NCBI RefSeq assembly: GCF_050589645.1
Contig: NZ_JBNGOQ010000005.1
Location: forward strand, 248,001-312,000
Source: JBNGOQ01 sp050589645
GTDB lineage: Bacteria > Bacteroidota > Bacteroidia > Flavobacteriales > Flavobacteriaceae
Direction of reading: 5' to 3'
Length of the DNA stretch: 64,000 nucleotides
In this document: piece after piece, positions 17,088 to 24,978 of the stretch
Layout: every line of letters begins with the position of its first letter
Position numbering within the stretch: position 1 is the first letter of the stretch
Program-made: the position numbers and the translations under genes
Notes under the pieces: model-generated
The model's input: the letters and a program-made list of their open reading frames with translations, nothing else
Told to the model about the DNA's origin: nothing
Databases searched by the model: none

Positions 17088-17552
17088 ATGAAAAAGCTTT
17101 TATTGTTAGTAGTCGTTCTTATTGGATTTACAACATTTCAGTCCAACGCACAGTCCAACTATACCACTGCCTTGGGCCTTGGCATTGATTTTGGCGATGG
17201 TCAGACCTTGGTGGGACCTTCCGTAAAACATTTTTTTGCTCAGGAGCATGCCGGTTTGGGCGAAGTAACCTTTGGCGATAACGTCACCTTTCTTACACTC
17301 TTGTACGAATATCATGGCTCCTTCCCCAATGCTGGCGGACTAACATGGTTTGCAGGTGCAGGACCCTCCATCGCATTTTTTGATGGGGATACCGAAGTTT
17401 TTCTGCGACCTGTGGTAGGCTTGGATTTTAAGATCAACAATGTGCCCTTGGCATTTTCCTTTGACTGGAGGCCTTGGATCTTTTTAGGAGATAATGGGGA
17501 TACCTTTGAGGCGGCCAGGTTTGGCCTTGGGTTCCGATACGCCTTTAATTAG
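17088..17552 (+). CDS. Secreted beta-barrel-like protein
   Basis: The 154-residue protein has a signal peptide (MKKLLLLVVVLIGFTTFQSNA) and a glycine/aromatic-rich mature region of alternating strands (TTALGLGIDFGDG, LTWFAGAGPSIAFF, RPVVGLDFKI). It ends in RFGLGFRYAFN. This is the build of small outer-membrane barrels of Bacteroidota. No enzymatic motif is visible. It is followed by a clear terminator at 17577. Confidence 0.78.
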   Translation: MKKLLLLVVVLIGFTTFQSNAQSNYTTALGLGIDFGDGQTLVGPSVKHFFAQEHAGLGEVTFGDNVTFLTLLYEYHGSFPNAGGLTWFAGAGPSIAFFDGDTEVFLRPVVGLDFKINNVPLAFSFDWRPWIFLGDNGDTFEAARFGLGFRYAFN

Positions 17553-17576
17553 AAAATAGATATTGCAGCATATAAG

Positions 17577-17602
17577 GCGATGGATTTTCCATCGCTTTTT
17601 TT
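17577..17602 (+). terminator. Rho-independent terminator
   Basis: GCGATGGA and TCCATCGC form a perfect 8-bp stem with a TTT loop, followed by a run of seven T (17596-17602). It ends the barrel-protein transcript before aroQ. Confidence 0.85.
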
Positions 17603-17618
17603 ATGCCGCAGTATTTCC

Positions 17619-17626
17619 TATTTTTG
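17619..17626 (+). promoter_or_regulatory. -7 box of aroQ, probably leaderless transcript
   Basis: TATTTTTG fits TAnnTTTG exactly and ends four bases before the aroQ ATG. Transcription starting at the usual distance would begin at or very near the start codon. No good -33 TTTG is visible. Confidence 0.5.
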
Positions 17627-17630
17627 GCGC

Positions 17631-18047
17631 ATGAAGCTGATCATAATCAACGGCCCCAACCTTAACCTGCTTGGGAAAAGGGAACCTGAGGTATACGGAA
17701 ACACCACCTTTGACAACTATTTTAAGCAGTTACAGGAAAAATTCAATACGGTGGAGCTCCATTACTTTCAATCCAACATAGAAGGAGAGCTAATCGACAA
17801 AATTCAGGAAGTGGGGTTTTCCTTTGACGGCATCATATTGAATGCTGCTGCCTATACACATACCTCCGTAGGTATAGGGGATGCCGTAAAGGCTGTTGAA
17901 ACGCCGGTAATCGAGGTCCATATTTCCAACACCTTTAAGCGCGAGGATTTTAGACACGTCTCGCATATCTCTTCCGGTGCCAAGGGCGTAGTGCTGGGTT
18001 TTGGGCTGCAAAGTTACGATCTTGCGATTCAAAGTTTTTTGGAATAA
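17631..18047 (+). CDS. aroQ: Type II 3-dehydroquinate dehydratase
   Basis: The product is 138 residues from the ATG at 17631 (MKLIIINGPNLNLLGKREP), which is the canonical N-terminus; a longer in-frame start at 17580 falls inside the terminator hairpin and is rejected. The type II signatures NGPNLNLLGKREPEVYG, LNAAAYTHTS and EVHISN are present. It converts 3-dehydroquinate to 3-dehydroshikimate in the shikimate pathway. The enzyme forms a dodecamer in known cases. Confidence 0.96.
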   Translation: MKLIIINGPNLNLLGKREPEVYGNTTFDNYFKQLQEKFNTVELHYFQSNIEGELIDKIQEVGFSFDGIILNAAAYTHTSVGIGDAVKAVETPVIEVHISNTFKREDFRHVSHISSGAKGVVLGFGLQSYDLAIQSFLE

Positions 18048-18126
18048 TCTGTAAAATAAGGGGTTACACATACTTTATAGCCCAAAATACGCGTTCTTGT
18101 TCATAGACATTACCCATTAATCCGCT

Positions 18127-19308
18127 ATGATGATGAAAACGCTTGTTAAGAAACTTAACCCTTTTTTCCTTGCCCTAATTTTTTCCTGCAATTCCAGTGA
18201 CGATCCCGGTCGCACCGATCCGGTTGATCCGCCTGACCCCAGTGGTCTTTCCGTGGTGAACGCCTTTCCGGAACTGCGCTTTAGCAGACCCTTGGATTTA
18301 CAGAGTCCGGCAGATGGTACGGACCGTATTTTTGTGGTAGAACAACGTGGGGTCATCCAGGTGTTCCCCAATGTAGCCAATACGCCCAGTTCCACCGTTT
18401 TTTTGGATATTGAGGATGCCGTATCCGATACGGCCGATGAACAGGGCCTCCTGGGGCTGGCATTTCATCCCGATTACGCTACAAATGGATACTTTTTTGT
18501 GTGCTATAACCCTTCTGAACGCCTCTCTGTAATTTCCCGTTTTCGGGTATCGGATACCGACCCGGACCAAGCCGATGTGTCCAGCGAGACCCTTATTTTG
18601 GAAATCCCACAGCCTTTTACCAATCACAATGGCGGACAACTGGCTTTTGGTCCCGATGGTTATCTCTATATTGCCTCGGGCGATGGAGGTTCTGGTGGCG
18701 ATCCACAAGGGAATGCGCAGAACAGGGGCAATCTCCTGGGCGGTATACTACGGATCGATGTGGATCGGACGGAAAATGGCAACAACTACGCTATACCGGC
18801 AGATAATCCTTTTGTGAACGATAGTGGAAGTAGGGGAGAACTGTTCGCCTACGGCCTGCGCAACCCTTGGAGAATGAGTTTTGACACCCAGACCGGTTCC
18901 CTGTGGAGCGGTGATGTAGGGCAGGACCGCTTGGAAGAGATCAATATTATAGAAAAAGGCAATAATTACGGATGGAATACAATGGAGGGCACTGAATGTT
19001 TTCTTGCAAATTCATGTGATACCAATGGCCTTACCCTTCCCGTTCATGAATACAACCAGGATCAGGGCGATGTTTCGGTCACTGGGGGATATGTCTACCG
19101 GGGAAGCCTGGTACCCGAACTGCAGGGCCGCTATATCTATGGGGATTTTGCCTCTGGACGGATATGGGCGCTTACCACAAATACGAATCCTACAAATACC
19201 TTACTGGAAGACACCAATTTGGGTATTGCCTCCTTTGGTACCGATTCCGCTAATGAGCTTTATATCTGTAGCTTTGACGGAGCCATCTACAAGTTTGAAC
19301 AGAATTAG
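18127..19308 (+). CDS. PQQ-dependent sugar dehydrogenase family lipoprotein
   Basis: The 393-residue protein has a lipoprotein signal (FFLALIFSC; lipid-modified Cys about residue 21 from the first of three Met codons). The mature part is the six-bladed glucose/sorbosone dehydrogenase beta-propeller: VVEQRGVIQVF, GLLGLAFHPDYATNGYFFVCY, HNGGQLAFGPDGYLYIASGDGG, GLRNPWRMSFD and YGDFASGRIW. It probably oxidises sugars with PQQ at the cell surface or in the periplasm; no PQQ synthesis genes are in the window. It stands alone. Confidence 0.9.
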   Translation: MMMKTLVKKLNPFFLALIFSCNSSDDPGRTDPVDPPDPSGLSVVNAFPELRFSRPLDLQSPADGTDRIFVVEQRGVIQVFPNVANTPSSTVFLDIEDAVSDTADEQGLLGLAFHPDYATNGYFFVCYNPSERLSVISRFRVSDTDPDQADVSSETLILEIPQPFTNHNGGQLAFGPDGYLYIASGDGGSGGDPQGNAQNRGNLLGGILRIDVDRTENGNNYAIPADNPFVNDSGSRGELFAYGLRNPWRMSFDTQTGSLWSGDVGQDRLEEINIIEKGNNYGWNTMEGTECFLANSCDTNGLTLPVHEYNQDQGDVSVTGGYVYRGSLVPELQGRYIYGDFASGRIWALTTNTNPTNTLLEDTNLGIASFGTDSANELYICSFDGAIYKFEQN

Positions 19309-19332
19309 GGAGTATACGCTACCCTAAGGCAA

Positions 19333-19614
19333 TTACCCCTGTTTTCTCAAGTATTTTTGGTCCGCATAAAAAGTACCAAAGGGCAAAAGCGAGGCGATGA
19401 ACAGCATGGTAAAACGTCTCAAACCCCATTTGCGTTCGTAGCAAAAAACTGCTGCCAGGGCCACAAAGGCGATAAAAAGGAATCCATGCGCATAGCCGAT
19501 ATAGATATTGGGTTCGGGAATTTCCCCCCAGTACTTTAAGGGCATGCCCAGGGCAAAAAGCAACAGATAGGAAATGCCCTCAAGAATGGCGGTGGTACGG
19601 AATACGGTCAACAT
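19333..19614 (-). CDS. DUF3817 domain-containing small membrane protein
   Basis: The 93-residue product has three hydrophobic segments (ILEGISYLLLFALGMPLKY, YAHGFLFIAFVALAAVF and FTMLFIASLLPFGTFYAD) and matches the DUF3817 (YdzA-like) pattern, including the EGISYLLL start and GxxHGxLF element. Function is unknown. It is convergent with the sugar dehydrogenase gene, and its upstream side is a repeat island. Confidence 0.88.
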   Translation of the reverse strand: MLTVFRTTAILEGISYLLLFALGMPLKYWGEIPEPNIYIGYAHGFLFIAFVALAAVFCYERKWGLRRFTMLFIASLLPFGTFYADQKYLRKQG

Positions 19615-19617
19615 GTT

Positions 19618-20070
19618 TTTAGGTTCAAGGTTTAAAGTTCAAGGTTCAAGGTTTAAAGTTCAAGGTTCAAGCTCAAGTTCAAAATTGCCATTGAGAACTC
19701 ATCTCACCTAATTCATCATTCATAATTCGGTTCAAAGCACCCATCAGTATCTGCAATTGACCATTGTTAAGGGTTCAAGGTTCAAGGTTGGGCATTGTTT
19801 AATGTTTATTGTTCATTGTTCACTGCCTACTGCCGGATAAAGTGCATCGCGCCTTACGCCAAGGGCCGAGCACATTGCCAATTCATCATTCATAATTCAT
19901 CGCTCGACACATAAAACCCAACACTGCCAACTGATTACTGCCCATTGTTTATTGCTAATTGTTCACTGCTTACTGCTAACTGCCAACTGTTTCTGGTTCA
20001 AAGTTGGGCATTGTTTATTGTTAATTGCTTATTGTCAACTGTCAACCGTCAACTGCCCACTAGGATTCAG
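19618..20070. repeat. Heptad-word repeat island C
   Basis: No gene is seen. From 19620 to 19680 GGTTCAA/GGTTTAAA words recur every 7 bases; then come ATTCATA words (19715), TTGTTCA/TTGTTTA words (19795-19820, 19940-20040) and CTGCCAA words to 20060. Bases about 19827-19937 are a mosaic module also present twice in 1-345 and, inverted, at 47247-47345. It fills the gap between DUF3817 and lpdA. Confidence 0.85.
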
Positions 20071-20077
20071 GTAGAGT

Positions 20078-21469
20078 TTACAGGTGTATAACCTCGCCAT
20101 AGGCATCCGCCACAGCTTCCATAACAGCTTCGCTCATCGTAGGATGGGGATGTACCGCTTTGAGCACTTCATGTCCGGTGGTTTCCAACTTTCTGGCTAC
20201 GACCGCCTCGGCGATCATATCGGTGACCCCAACACCTATCATATGGCACCCTAGCCATTCCCCGTACTTGGCATCAAAGATTACCTTGACAAAGCCATCC
20301 GAGTTGCCGGAAGCTTTTGCTTTACCGCTGGCGGAGAAGGGAAACTTGCCCACTTTAATATCGAATCCTTTTTCCCGCGCCTGTTTTTCCGTAAGCCCTA
20401 CGGACGCCACTTCGGGGATGCAATAGGTACATCCGGGAATATTGCCATAATCCAAGGGTTCCACATGCATCCCGGCAATTTTTTCCACACAAAGGATACC
20501 TTCGGCCGAGGCCACGTGGGCCAGGGCTTGCCCAGGGGTAACATCACCAATGGCATAATATCCTGGAATGTTGGTATGGTAATAATCATTCACAATAATC
20601 TTGTCCCTGTCCACGGCAATCCCTACCTCTTCCAGGCCTATGTTCTCTATGTTGCTCTTGATGCCCACAGCAGATAGTACAATATCCGCCTCCAGGACCT
20701 CCTCGCCCTTCTCGGTCTTTACGGTGGCCTTTACGCCATTTCCGGAGGTGTCTACCTTGGTAACTTCGGCGGAGGTTTTTATTTTGACGCCGGCCTTCTT
20801 GAAGCTCCGTGCCAATTGCTTGGATACCTCCTCATCTTCCACGGGCACAATATTGGGCAAGAACTCCACCACGGTAACCTCGGTACCCATGGCGTTGTAG
20901 AAATAGGCAAATTCAATACCTATGGCACCACTCCCCACTACGATCATCTTCTTGGGCTGTTCTTTAAGGCTCATCGCCTCGCGGTATCCAATCACCTTCT
21001 TTCCATCCTGAGGTAGGCTGGGCAGTTCCCTGCTTCGCGCTCCTGTGGCAATGATGATATGTGATGCGGAATACTCGGTTTCCTTGCCGTCGGCATCGGT
21101 TACCGCTACTTTTTTACCAGGGCGCAGTTTTCCAAAACCGTTCAGGACCTCTATCTTGTTCTTTTTCATCAGAAATTGAACGCCCTTACTCATGCCATCG
21201 GCCACACCGCGACTTCGTTGCACCACGGCACCGAAATCCTTATCGGCACCCTCTACCTTCAATCCATAGTCGCCCGCATGCTGTAGATACTCGAACACCT
21301 GAGCCGATTTCAATAAGGCTTTAGTGGGTATACACCCCCAATTTAAGCAAACACCGCCAAGACTTTCCTTTTCTATAATTGCGGTCTTAAATCCTAATTG
21401 CGAAGCCCTAATGGCGGTTACATATCCCCCTGGGCCACTACCTAAAACAATAATATCGAAATTGCTCAT
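20078..21469 (-). CDS. lpdA: Dihydrolipoyl dehydrogenase (E3)
   Basis: The 463-residue flavoprotein has an N-terminal FAD fold (IIVLGSGPGGYVTAIRASQLG), the redox-active disulfide GGVCLNWGCIPTKAL, an NAD-binding fold (MIVVGSGAIGIEFAY) and the C-terminal catalytic HPHPTMSEA. It reoxidises dihydrolipoamide of 2-oxoacid dehydrogenases and the glycine cleavage system with NAD+. Length is standard. It is not clustered with E1 or E2 genes here. A TAnnTTTG box lies 34 bases upstream. Confidence 0.97.
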   Translation of the reverse strand: MSNFDIIVLGSGPGGYVTAIRASQLGFKTAIIEKESLGGVCLNWGCIPTKALLKSAQVFEYLQHAGDYGLKVEGADKDFGAVVQRSRGVADGMSKGVQFLMKKNKIEVLNGFGKLRPGKKVAVTDADGKETEYSASHIIIATGARSRELPSLPQDGKKVIGYREAMSLKEQPKKMIVVGSGAIGIEFAYFYNAMGTEVTVVEFLPNIVPVEDEEVSKQLARSFKKAGVKIKTSAEVTKVDTSGNGVKATVKTEKGEEVLEADIVLSAVGIKSNIENIGLEEVGIAVDRDKIIVNDYYHTNIPGYYAIGDVTPGQALAHVASAEGILCVEKIAGMHVEPLDYGNIPGCTYCIPEVASVGLTEKQAREKGFDIKVGKFPFSASGKAKASGNSDGFVKVIFDAKYGEWLGCHMIGVGVTDMIAEAVVARKLETTGHEVLKAVHPHPTMSEAVMEAVADAYGEVIHL

Positions 21470-21502
21470 ATATTAAATTTTTTATATCCAAAATTGAAGT
21501 GG

Positions 21503-21510
21503 CAAAGTTA
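21503..21510 (-). promoter_or_regulatory. -7 box of lpdA
   Basis: TAACTTTG on the minus strand matches TAnnTTTG exactly, 34 bases before the lpdA ATG. No convincing -33 element is at the usual distance. Confidence 0.5.
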
Positions 21511-21572
21511 CGAAACCAAAATGAAAGCCCATAGGGAGCTTATGAAAATAAATGTGAAGATCGGGCGCTGCC

Positions 21573-22100
21573 CTAGTGGGAAAACTTTTGTTGGTTAAAG
21601 GCCTCCGAACCGCCCTTGGGAATGGATAAGGAAATCCAATCCTTGCCCTTGATCATTTTGCCCATAAGTACAATTTGGCCCACGTGGTTGGCGTAGTGCG
21701 CAAGTTGCCGGTTCACGGCCTCCATGGTGGTATGCGCTTCGCCCCTAATTCGGATGGGTGTATCAAAGTTATCGGCATTGATGGATTCGAGTGCGGCGAA
21801 AAGGCAGGCCCAGCCCTCTTCCCAGGCCTTTTGCATCTTGGCCTTGGTAGGGTAGGGGTCCTTGAACTCCGTTTCCCTGTTTCGCCAGGATTTTTCACCA
21901 TCCTCGGTCCTGAAGTTGGTCCACCTGCTCAACATGTTCCCTACCATGTGCTTTACGATCAGGGCAATGCTGTTATCGGCCTCATTGTAGGTCCAATGGA
22001 TATCCGTTTCGCTCAGTTGCAAAAAGGTCTTGTCGCCCAACGTTTTATAACGCCGGAACTCGTAAAGTGCACTTTCGATAAAGTTGGTCGTATAATCCAT
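21573..22100 (-). CDS. DUF1572 / DinB-like protein
   Basis: The 175-residue soluble protein is a four-helix bundle of the DinB/DUF1572 type. Candidate metal-binding histidines are in IVKHMVGNMLSRW, and in NRQLAHYANHVGQIVLMGK, the usual positions for this superfamily. Proposed roles are metal-dependent thiol transfer or hydrolysis, but no substrate can be assigned. It precedes lpdA on the same strand by 103 bases. Confidence 0.85.
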   Translation of the reverse strand: MDYTTNFIESALYEFRRYKTLGDKTFLQLSETDIHWTYNEADNSIALIVKHMVGNMLSRWTNFRTEDGEKSWRNRETEFKDPYPTKAKMQKAWEEGWACLFAALESINADNFDTPIRIRGEAHTTMEAVNRQLAHYANHVGQIVLMGKMIKGKDWISLSIPKGGSEAFNQQKFSH

Positions 22101-22131
22101 TTTCCTTGTTTTCGATGCCGTTTGGCACCTT

Positions 22132-22139
22132 CAAAGATA
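22132..22139 (-). promoter_or_regulatory. -7 box before the DUF1572 gene
   Basis: TATCTTTG on the minus strand fits TAnnTTTG and lies 31 bases before the start codon. The nearest TTTG upstream is 23 bases away, longer than usual. Confidence 0.4.
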
Positions 22140-22145
22140 AATGAA

Positions 22146-22553
22146 TCAGTCTTTCGAAGCGTCAAAGTCGATGCTGACCGAATTGATACAATACCGCTGT
22201 CCGGTAGTATCCCTGGGTCCGTCATTGAAGACATGCCCTAGGTGGCTCCCGCAATTGGCACACACGGTTTCTGTACGGATCATACCGTGCGACGTGTCCC
22301 GTATGTACTCTATGGCGCCCTCTACGGCTTCATCAAAAGAGGGCCAACCACAACCGCTCTCAAATTTATGTTCGCTTTCAAAAAGCTTTGCATTGCAGGC
22401 CTTACAGTGGTAATCCCCATTTTCAAAATGCAGGTTGAATTTTCCTGTGTGGGGATATTCGGTGCCTTTTTCGCGAAGCACACGATACTCATCCTCGGAG
22501 AGTTGCGTTTTCCAGTCGTCCTCGGATTTATTTATGGGATACGTTTTGCTCAT
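22146..22553 (-). CDS. msrB: Peptide-methionine (R)-S-oxide reductase MsrB, cytoplasmic copy
   Basis: The 135-residue enzyme has the MsrB fold with two zinc-binding CxxC pairs (CKAC and CANC), the substrate element GCGWPSF, GHVFNDGP and the catalytic Cys in GQRYCINS. It reduces R-methionine sulfoxide in proteins. There is no signal peptide, in contrast to the copy immediately upstream, whose stop overlaps this start by four bases (ATGA). No msrA is nearby. Confidence 0.96.
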   Translation of the reverse strand: MSKTYPINKSEDDWKTQLSEDEYRVLREKGTEYPHTGKFNLHFENGDYHCKACNAKLFESEHKFESGCGWPSFDEAVEGAIEYIRDTSHGMIRTETVCANCGSHLGHVFNDGPRDTTGQRYCINSVSIDFDASKD

Positions 22554-23053
22554 TCGTTTTCAGGTATAAAGTTTAGGGCTGCCCCATTGATACAATGTCT
22601 TTTTCCGGTAGTGGCCGCCGGACCGTCATTGAACACGTGCCCTAGGTGACCACCGCAGGTGGAACAGTGTTCTTCCGTACGGGCATAACCGATGTTGTAA
22701 TCCGTGCTAAAGGAAACCGAACCTTCTATTTCCCTGTCAAAACTGGGCCAACCGGTACCCGAATCAAATTTATGATCGCTCTTGAACAAGGCCGTTCCAC
22801 AGCCTGCACAAGCATAAGTACCCTTTTCCTTATTATTGAGCAAGGAACTGGTAAAGGCGTTTTCCGTTCCTTTCCTTCGCAGGATATAATATTGCATATC
22901 GGTGAGTTCTTTGCGCCACTCCGCATCGGTCTTGGTCACTGCATAGGTCTCTTCCTGTTGTTCGTCCGTTTTAGCCGCCACTTCCTTGTCTTGGGAAACA
23001 CCCTTGCAACCCGCAAGGATAATACAGAGGCCAAAAATTACTTTTTTGATCAT
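22550..23053 (-). CDS. msrB: Peptide-methionine (R)-S-oxide reductase MsrB, lipoprotein copy
   Basis: The 167-residue product has a lipoprotein signal (MIKKVIFGLCIILAGC) and then an MsrB domain: CAGC and CSTC zinc pairs, GTGWPSF, GHVFNDGPA and catalytic Cys in GKRHCING. It likely repairs oxidised envelope proteins. It is the first gene of a two-gene msrB operon, translationally coupled to the cytoplasmic copy. A TAAATTTG box lies 40 bases upstream. Confidence 0.95.
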   Translation of the reverse strand: MIKKVIFGLCIILAGCKGVSQDKEVAAKTDEQQEETYAVTKTDAEWRKELTDMQYYILRRKGTENAFTSSLLNNKEKGTYACAGCGTALFKSDHKFDSGTGWPSFDREIEGSVSFSTDYNIGYARTEEHCSTCGGHLGHVFNDGPAATTGKRHCINGAALNFIPENE

Positions 23054-23092
23054 CGTTTTTGTTTTTTAGACGCACTTGTCTTTCGGTCCTTT

Positions 23093-23100
23093 CAAATTTA
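23093..23100 (-). promoter_or_regulatory. -7 box of the msrB operon
   Basis: TAAATTTG on the minus strand fits TAnnTTTG exactly, 40 bases before the lipoprotein msrB start. Confidence 0.5.
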
Positions 23101-23143
23101 CGTCAATATTGGCTAGATAATCGGATCAGGTAGCAAAAGGACA

Positions 23144-23180
23144 TAAAAAACCCCTGTTCCCAAATGAGAAACAGAGGTTA
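23144..23180 (-). terminator. Terminator of the lipocalin-like lipoprotein gene
   Basis: On the minus strand AACCTCTGTTTC pairs with GGAACAGGGGTT (one G-U-type mismatch region), followed by TTTTTTAT. It lies about 95 bases past the stop codon at 23274. Confidence 0.75.
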
Positions 23181-23273
23181 TGATGAATCAGGATCTTAAT
23201 GAAAACTAAACCGGCATGTAGTCGGTATCATGGGGAATACCACGGACAAGCAATCTTATGGGGTTTCACTAGG

Positions 23274-23759
23274 TCAATTTCGAACCAAATCCAGTGAGAC
23301 CCGGGCAGGATCATCTATCCCATCCCCATCAAAATCAAATTCGGCAGGCCCTTGTATGGAGAGGTTATTGCCAGAAAATTGACTTCCAAAAAACTCGAAT
23401 TCGTCTGGATCATCATCATAGGATACTACCAATAAATCTTCATCAAACCCAAGTCTTCCCGTGGTTACCTCTGATGCTTGCCCAACTTGGGTAATGGTAA
23501 GTGTAAATCTTCCATTATTCTGAATTACCAATGTTACGGTACCACCCTCTTCAACAACATCTATCCGTTGCGATGGTCCGGTTCCGGCAATATCGAATAC
23601 GGCACTTGTGGCTATCCAACTTCCAGCAATATCGGAAATTGAAAAATTGTCCCCCTCCAAGGAAAAATCTTCCTCATCACTACTGCAGGCAGCAGTGAAC
23701 AATAGGGATATAAAAAGCAACAAGGAGAAAATTGGAGGTTTTTTAGTTTTCGTTTTCAT
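23274..23759 (-). CDS. Lipoprotein, probably lipocalin-like
   Basis: The 161-residue product has a lipoprotein signal (ISLLFTAACSSDEED, lipobox TAAC) with an acidic stretch after the Cys, which in Bacteroidota often marks export to the outer membrane surface. The rest is beta-rich with ISDIAGSWIATSAVF, as in lipocalin-like domains that begin with GxW. A DFDGDGIDDPAR loop near the end looks calcium-binding. Function unknown. It stands as a single gene with its own terminator. Confidence 0.8.
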   Translation of the reverse strand: MKTKTKKPPIFSLLLFISLLFTAACSSDEEDFSLEGDNFSISDIAGSWIATSAVFDIAGTGPSQRIDVVEEGGTVTLVIQNNGRFTLTITQVGQASEVTTGRLGFDEDLLVVSYDDDPDEFEFFGSQFSGNNLSIQGPAEFDFDGDGIDDPARVSLDLVRN

Positions 23760-23955
23760 AGGACTAGGTTTAAAAGTTATTTGTTCTTTACTACGGAAGT
23801 CTTAAATATGTTGTACTTCGCGCTTACATAAAAGTAGCAAGCGTATAAGGTTCCGATTAGCAGGGATGTTTCAATCTTTGATACTGGGGTTACAAAAAGC
23901 GCAAATTCAAGGAAATTACGGTCGGGAAGCGGCTTACTGCGGTCACGTACCCTAA

Positions 23956-23999
23956 AAAGCAAACGCCCCATTTCAAAAAAAGAAACAGGGCGTTTTATA
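23956..23999 (-). terminator. Terminator of the collagen-like lipoprotein gene
   Basis: AAACGCCC (23961-23968) pairs with GGGCGTTT (23988-23995), and the stem extends through ATTTC/GAAAC. T-rich sequence flanks both sides, so it may also work on the plus strand. The 23760-23955 stretch holds no supported gene. Confidence 0.7.
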
Positions 24000-24015
24000 T
24001 ATATATGGGGAAAAA

Positions 24016-24570
24016 TTAATTCACAGGTACCCGCTTGATATCGCTTTCGCTAACATTCAAGCTTTGCATCACGGCACTAAGGTTGGACTTGTCCAGTTTG
24101 GAGGTGGCAAAATCTGCCGGTACCACCGCGATGCGGAATATTTGATTGTCCGTATCCCCCGGAAGCAGACTGGCCAGATCAAAATCGGCCTCCAAGAAAA
24201 TATTCACATCCAGAAAGGTATGATCGTAATTGTACTGCAGCAGTCCTTGATCTACGATAAGGGTTTGGGGCAGCAAACGCCAGACATCTACGGCCTCCCC
24301 GTTACTGTCCTCCGTTTGATCAAAGAGAATATAGACCAGCACAACATCCGACTCGAAGACTTCTATGGTTTGTGGAAACTCAAAAAAGATCGAAAAATCA
24401 TTGGAAGGGCTAAAATCCCCTTCAATTTCAATGACCTGCCCTAGAATATTTACACCATCCAGGCCATCCAGGCCGTTCAGACCGTCAAAACCGGGAGGTC
24501 CGGCGGGGCCTTCACAGGAAATAAAAAATAGGGCGATTAAAGTACCGAGGGTAAAACTGATTTTTTTCAT
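24016..24570 (-). CDS. Lipoprotein with a short collagen-like repeat
   Basis: From the ATG at 24570 the protein is 184 residues, with lipoprotein signal MKKISFTLGTLIALFFISC. Right after the Cys come about six Gly-X-Y triplets (GPAGPPGFDGLNGLDGLDG), then a beta-rich domain of about 150 residues with no family I recognise. An in-frame ATG ten codons upstream (24600) would spoil the signal peptide. Such collagen-like linkers after the lipobox are seen in surface lipoproteins. Function unknown. Confidence 0.82.
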   Translation of the reverse strand: MKKISFTLGTLIALFFISCEGPAGPPGFDGLNGLDGLDGVNILGQVIEIEGDFSPSNDFSIFFEFPQTIEVFESDVVLVYILFDQTEDSNGEAVDVWRLLPQTLIVDQGLLQYNYDHTFLDVNIFLEADFDLASLLPGDTDNQIFRIAVVPADFATSKLDKSNLSAVMQSLNVSESDIKRVPVN

Positions 24571-24693
24571 AATAACTTGTATTTGTGTTTGTTGATGCAC
24601 CCCTTGGTTATAAGGCCTTTTTCAGGGTTACTCTATCCGTTTTACAAAAAGCGTTCCAAAAAATAGCAAAGCTTTGGTTTTTCAATGAAAATA

Positions 24694-24771
24694 GAGATTC
24701 CTCGCAGGCTCGGAATGACAAATTATTGTGTATTGTCATTCAGAGCTAAGCTTAGCGAAGTGAAGAATCTC
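24694..24771. repeat. Palindromic repeat element, copy 2
   Basis: A 78-base imperfect palindrome with ends GAGATTCCTCGC and GTGAAGAATCTC and the internal pair GAATGACAA/TTGTCATTC. No 22-base array is attached. The 24571-25580 gap holds no gene; it contains two palindromic elements, hairpins, a 22-base array and heptad words. Confidence 0.85.
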
Positions 24772-24924
24772 AACCGTATACCAAAAACCAGAAACAGTGG
24801 GTAGTGTTCAGTTATGAATTATGAGGGACGGGTTAAAAAGTGAAGAGTTATAGCGTTGCGCACAAATACTTGCCAGGTTCAGCACTCATAATTCGAAATT
24901 CATCATTCGGGGTTCCAAACAGCT

Positions 24925-24978
24925 CCTTCCCTTTGTTAAGGGAAGGTGGCCCCGACCGAAGCAAAGCGAGCGTCGGGG
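24925..24978. repeat. Two adjacent hairpins
   Basis: CCTTCCCTT-TGTT-AAGGGAAGG (24925-24946) is a perfect 9-bp hairpin like that at 13423. It is followed by CCCCGAC and GTCGGGG (about 24950-24977). Their position inside an island makes dispersed repeats more likely than terminators. Confidence 0.55.

Noticed and set aside
17580..17631. Longer aroQ with a 17-residue N-terminal extension
   Set aside because: The extension is encoded by a terminator hairpin; the family start is MKLIIINGPNLNLLG.
20160..20426. Plus-strand frames inside lpdA
   Set aside because: They are antisense shadows of a well-conserved gene and lack family features; the same applies to the many antisense frames in rnz, lon, rpsA, ppk1, GH31 and the M20 gene.
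22242..22649. Plus-strand frame of 135 codons across both msrB genes
   Set aside because: It is antisense to two genes with intact catalytic motifs and has no recognisable domain.
23777..23971. Short minus-strand frame between the two lipoproteins
   Set aside because: It runs into a terminator hairpin and shows no signal peptide, domain or conserved start.
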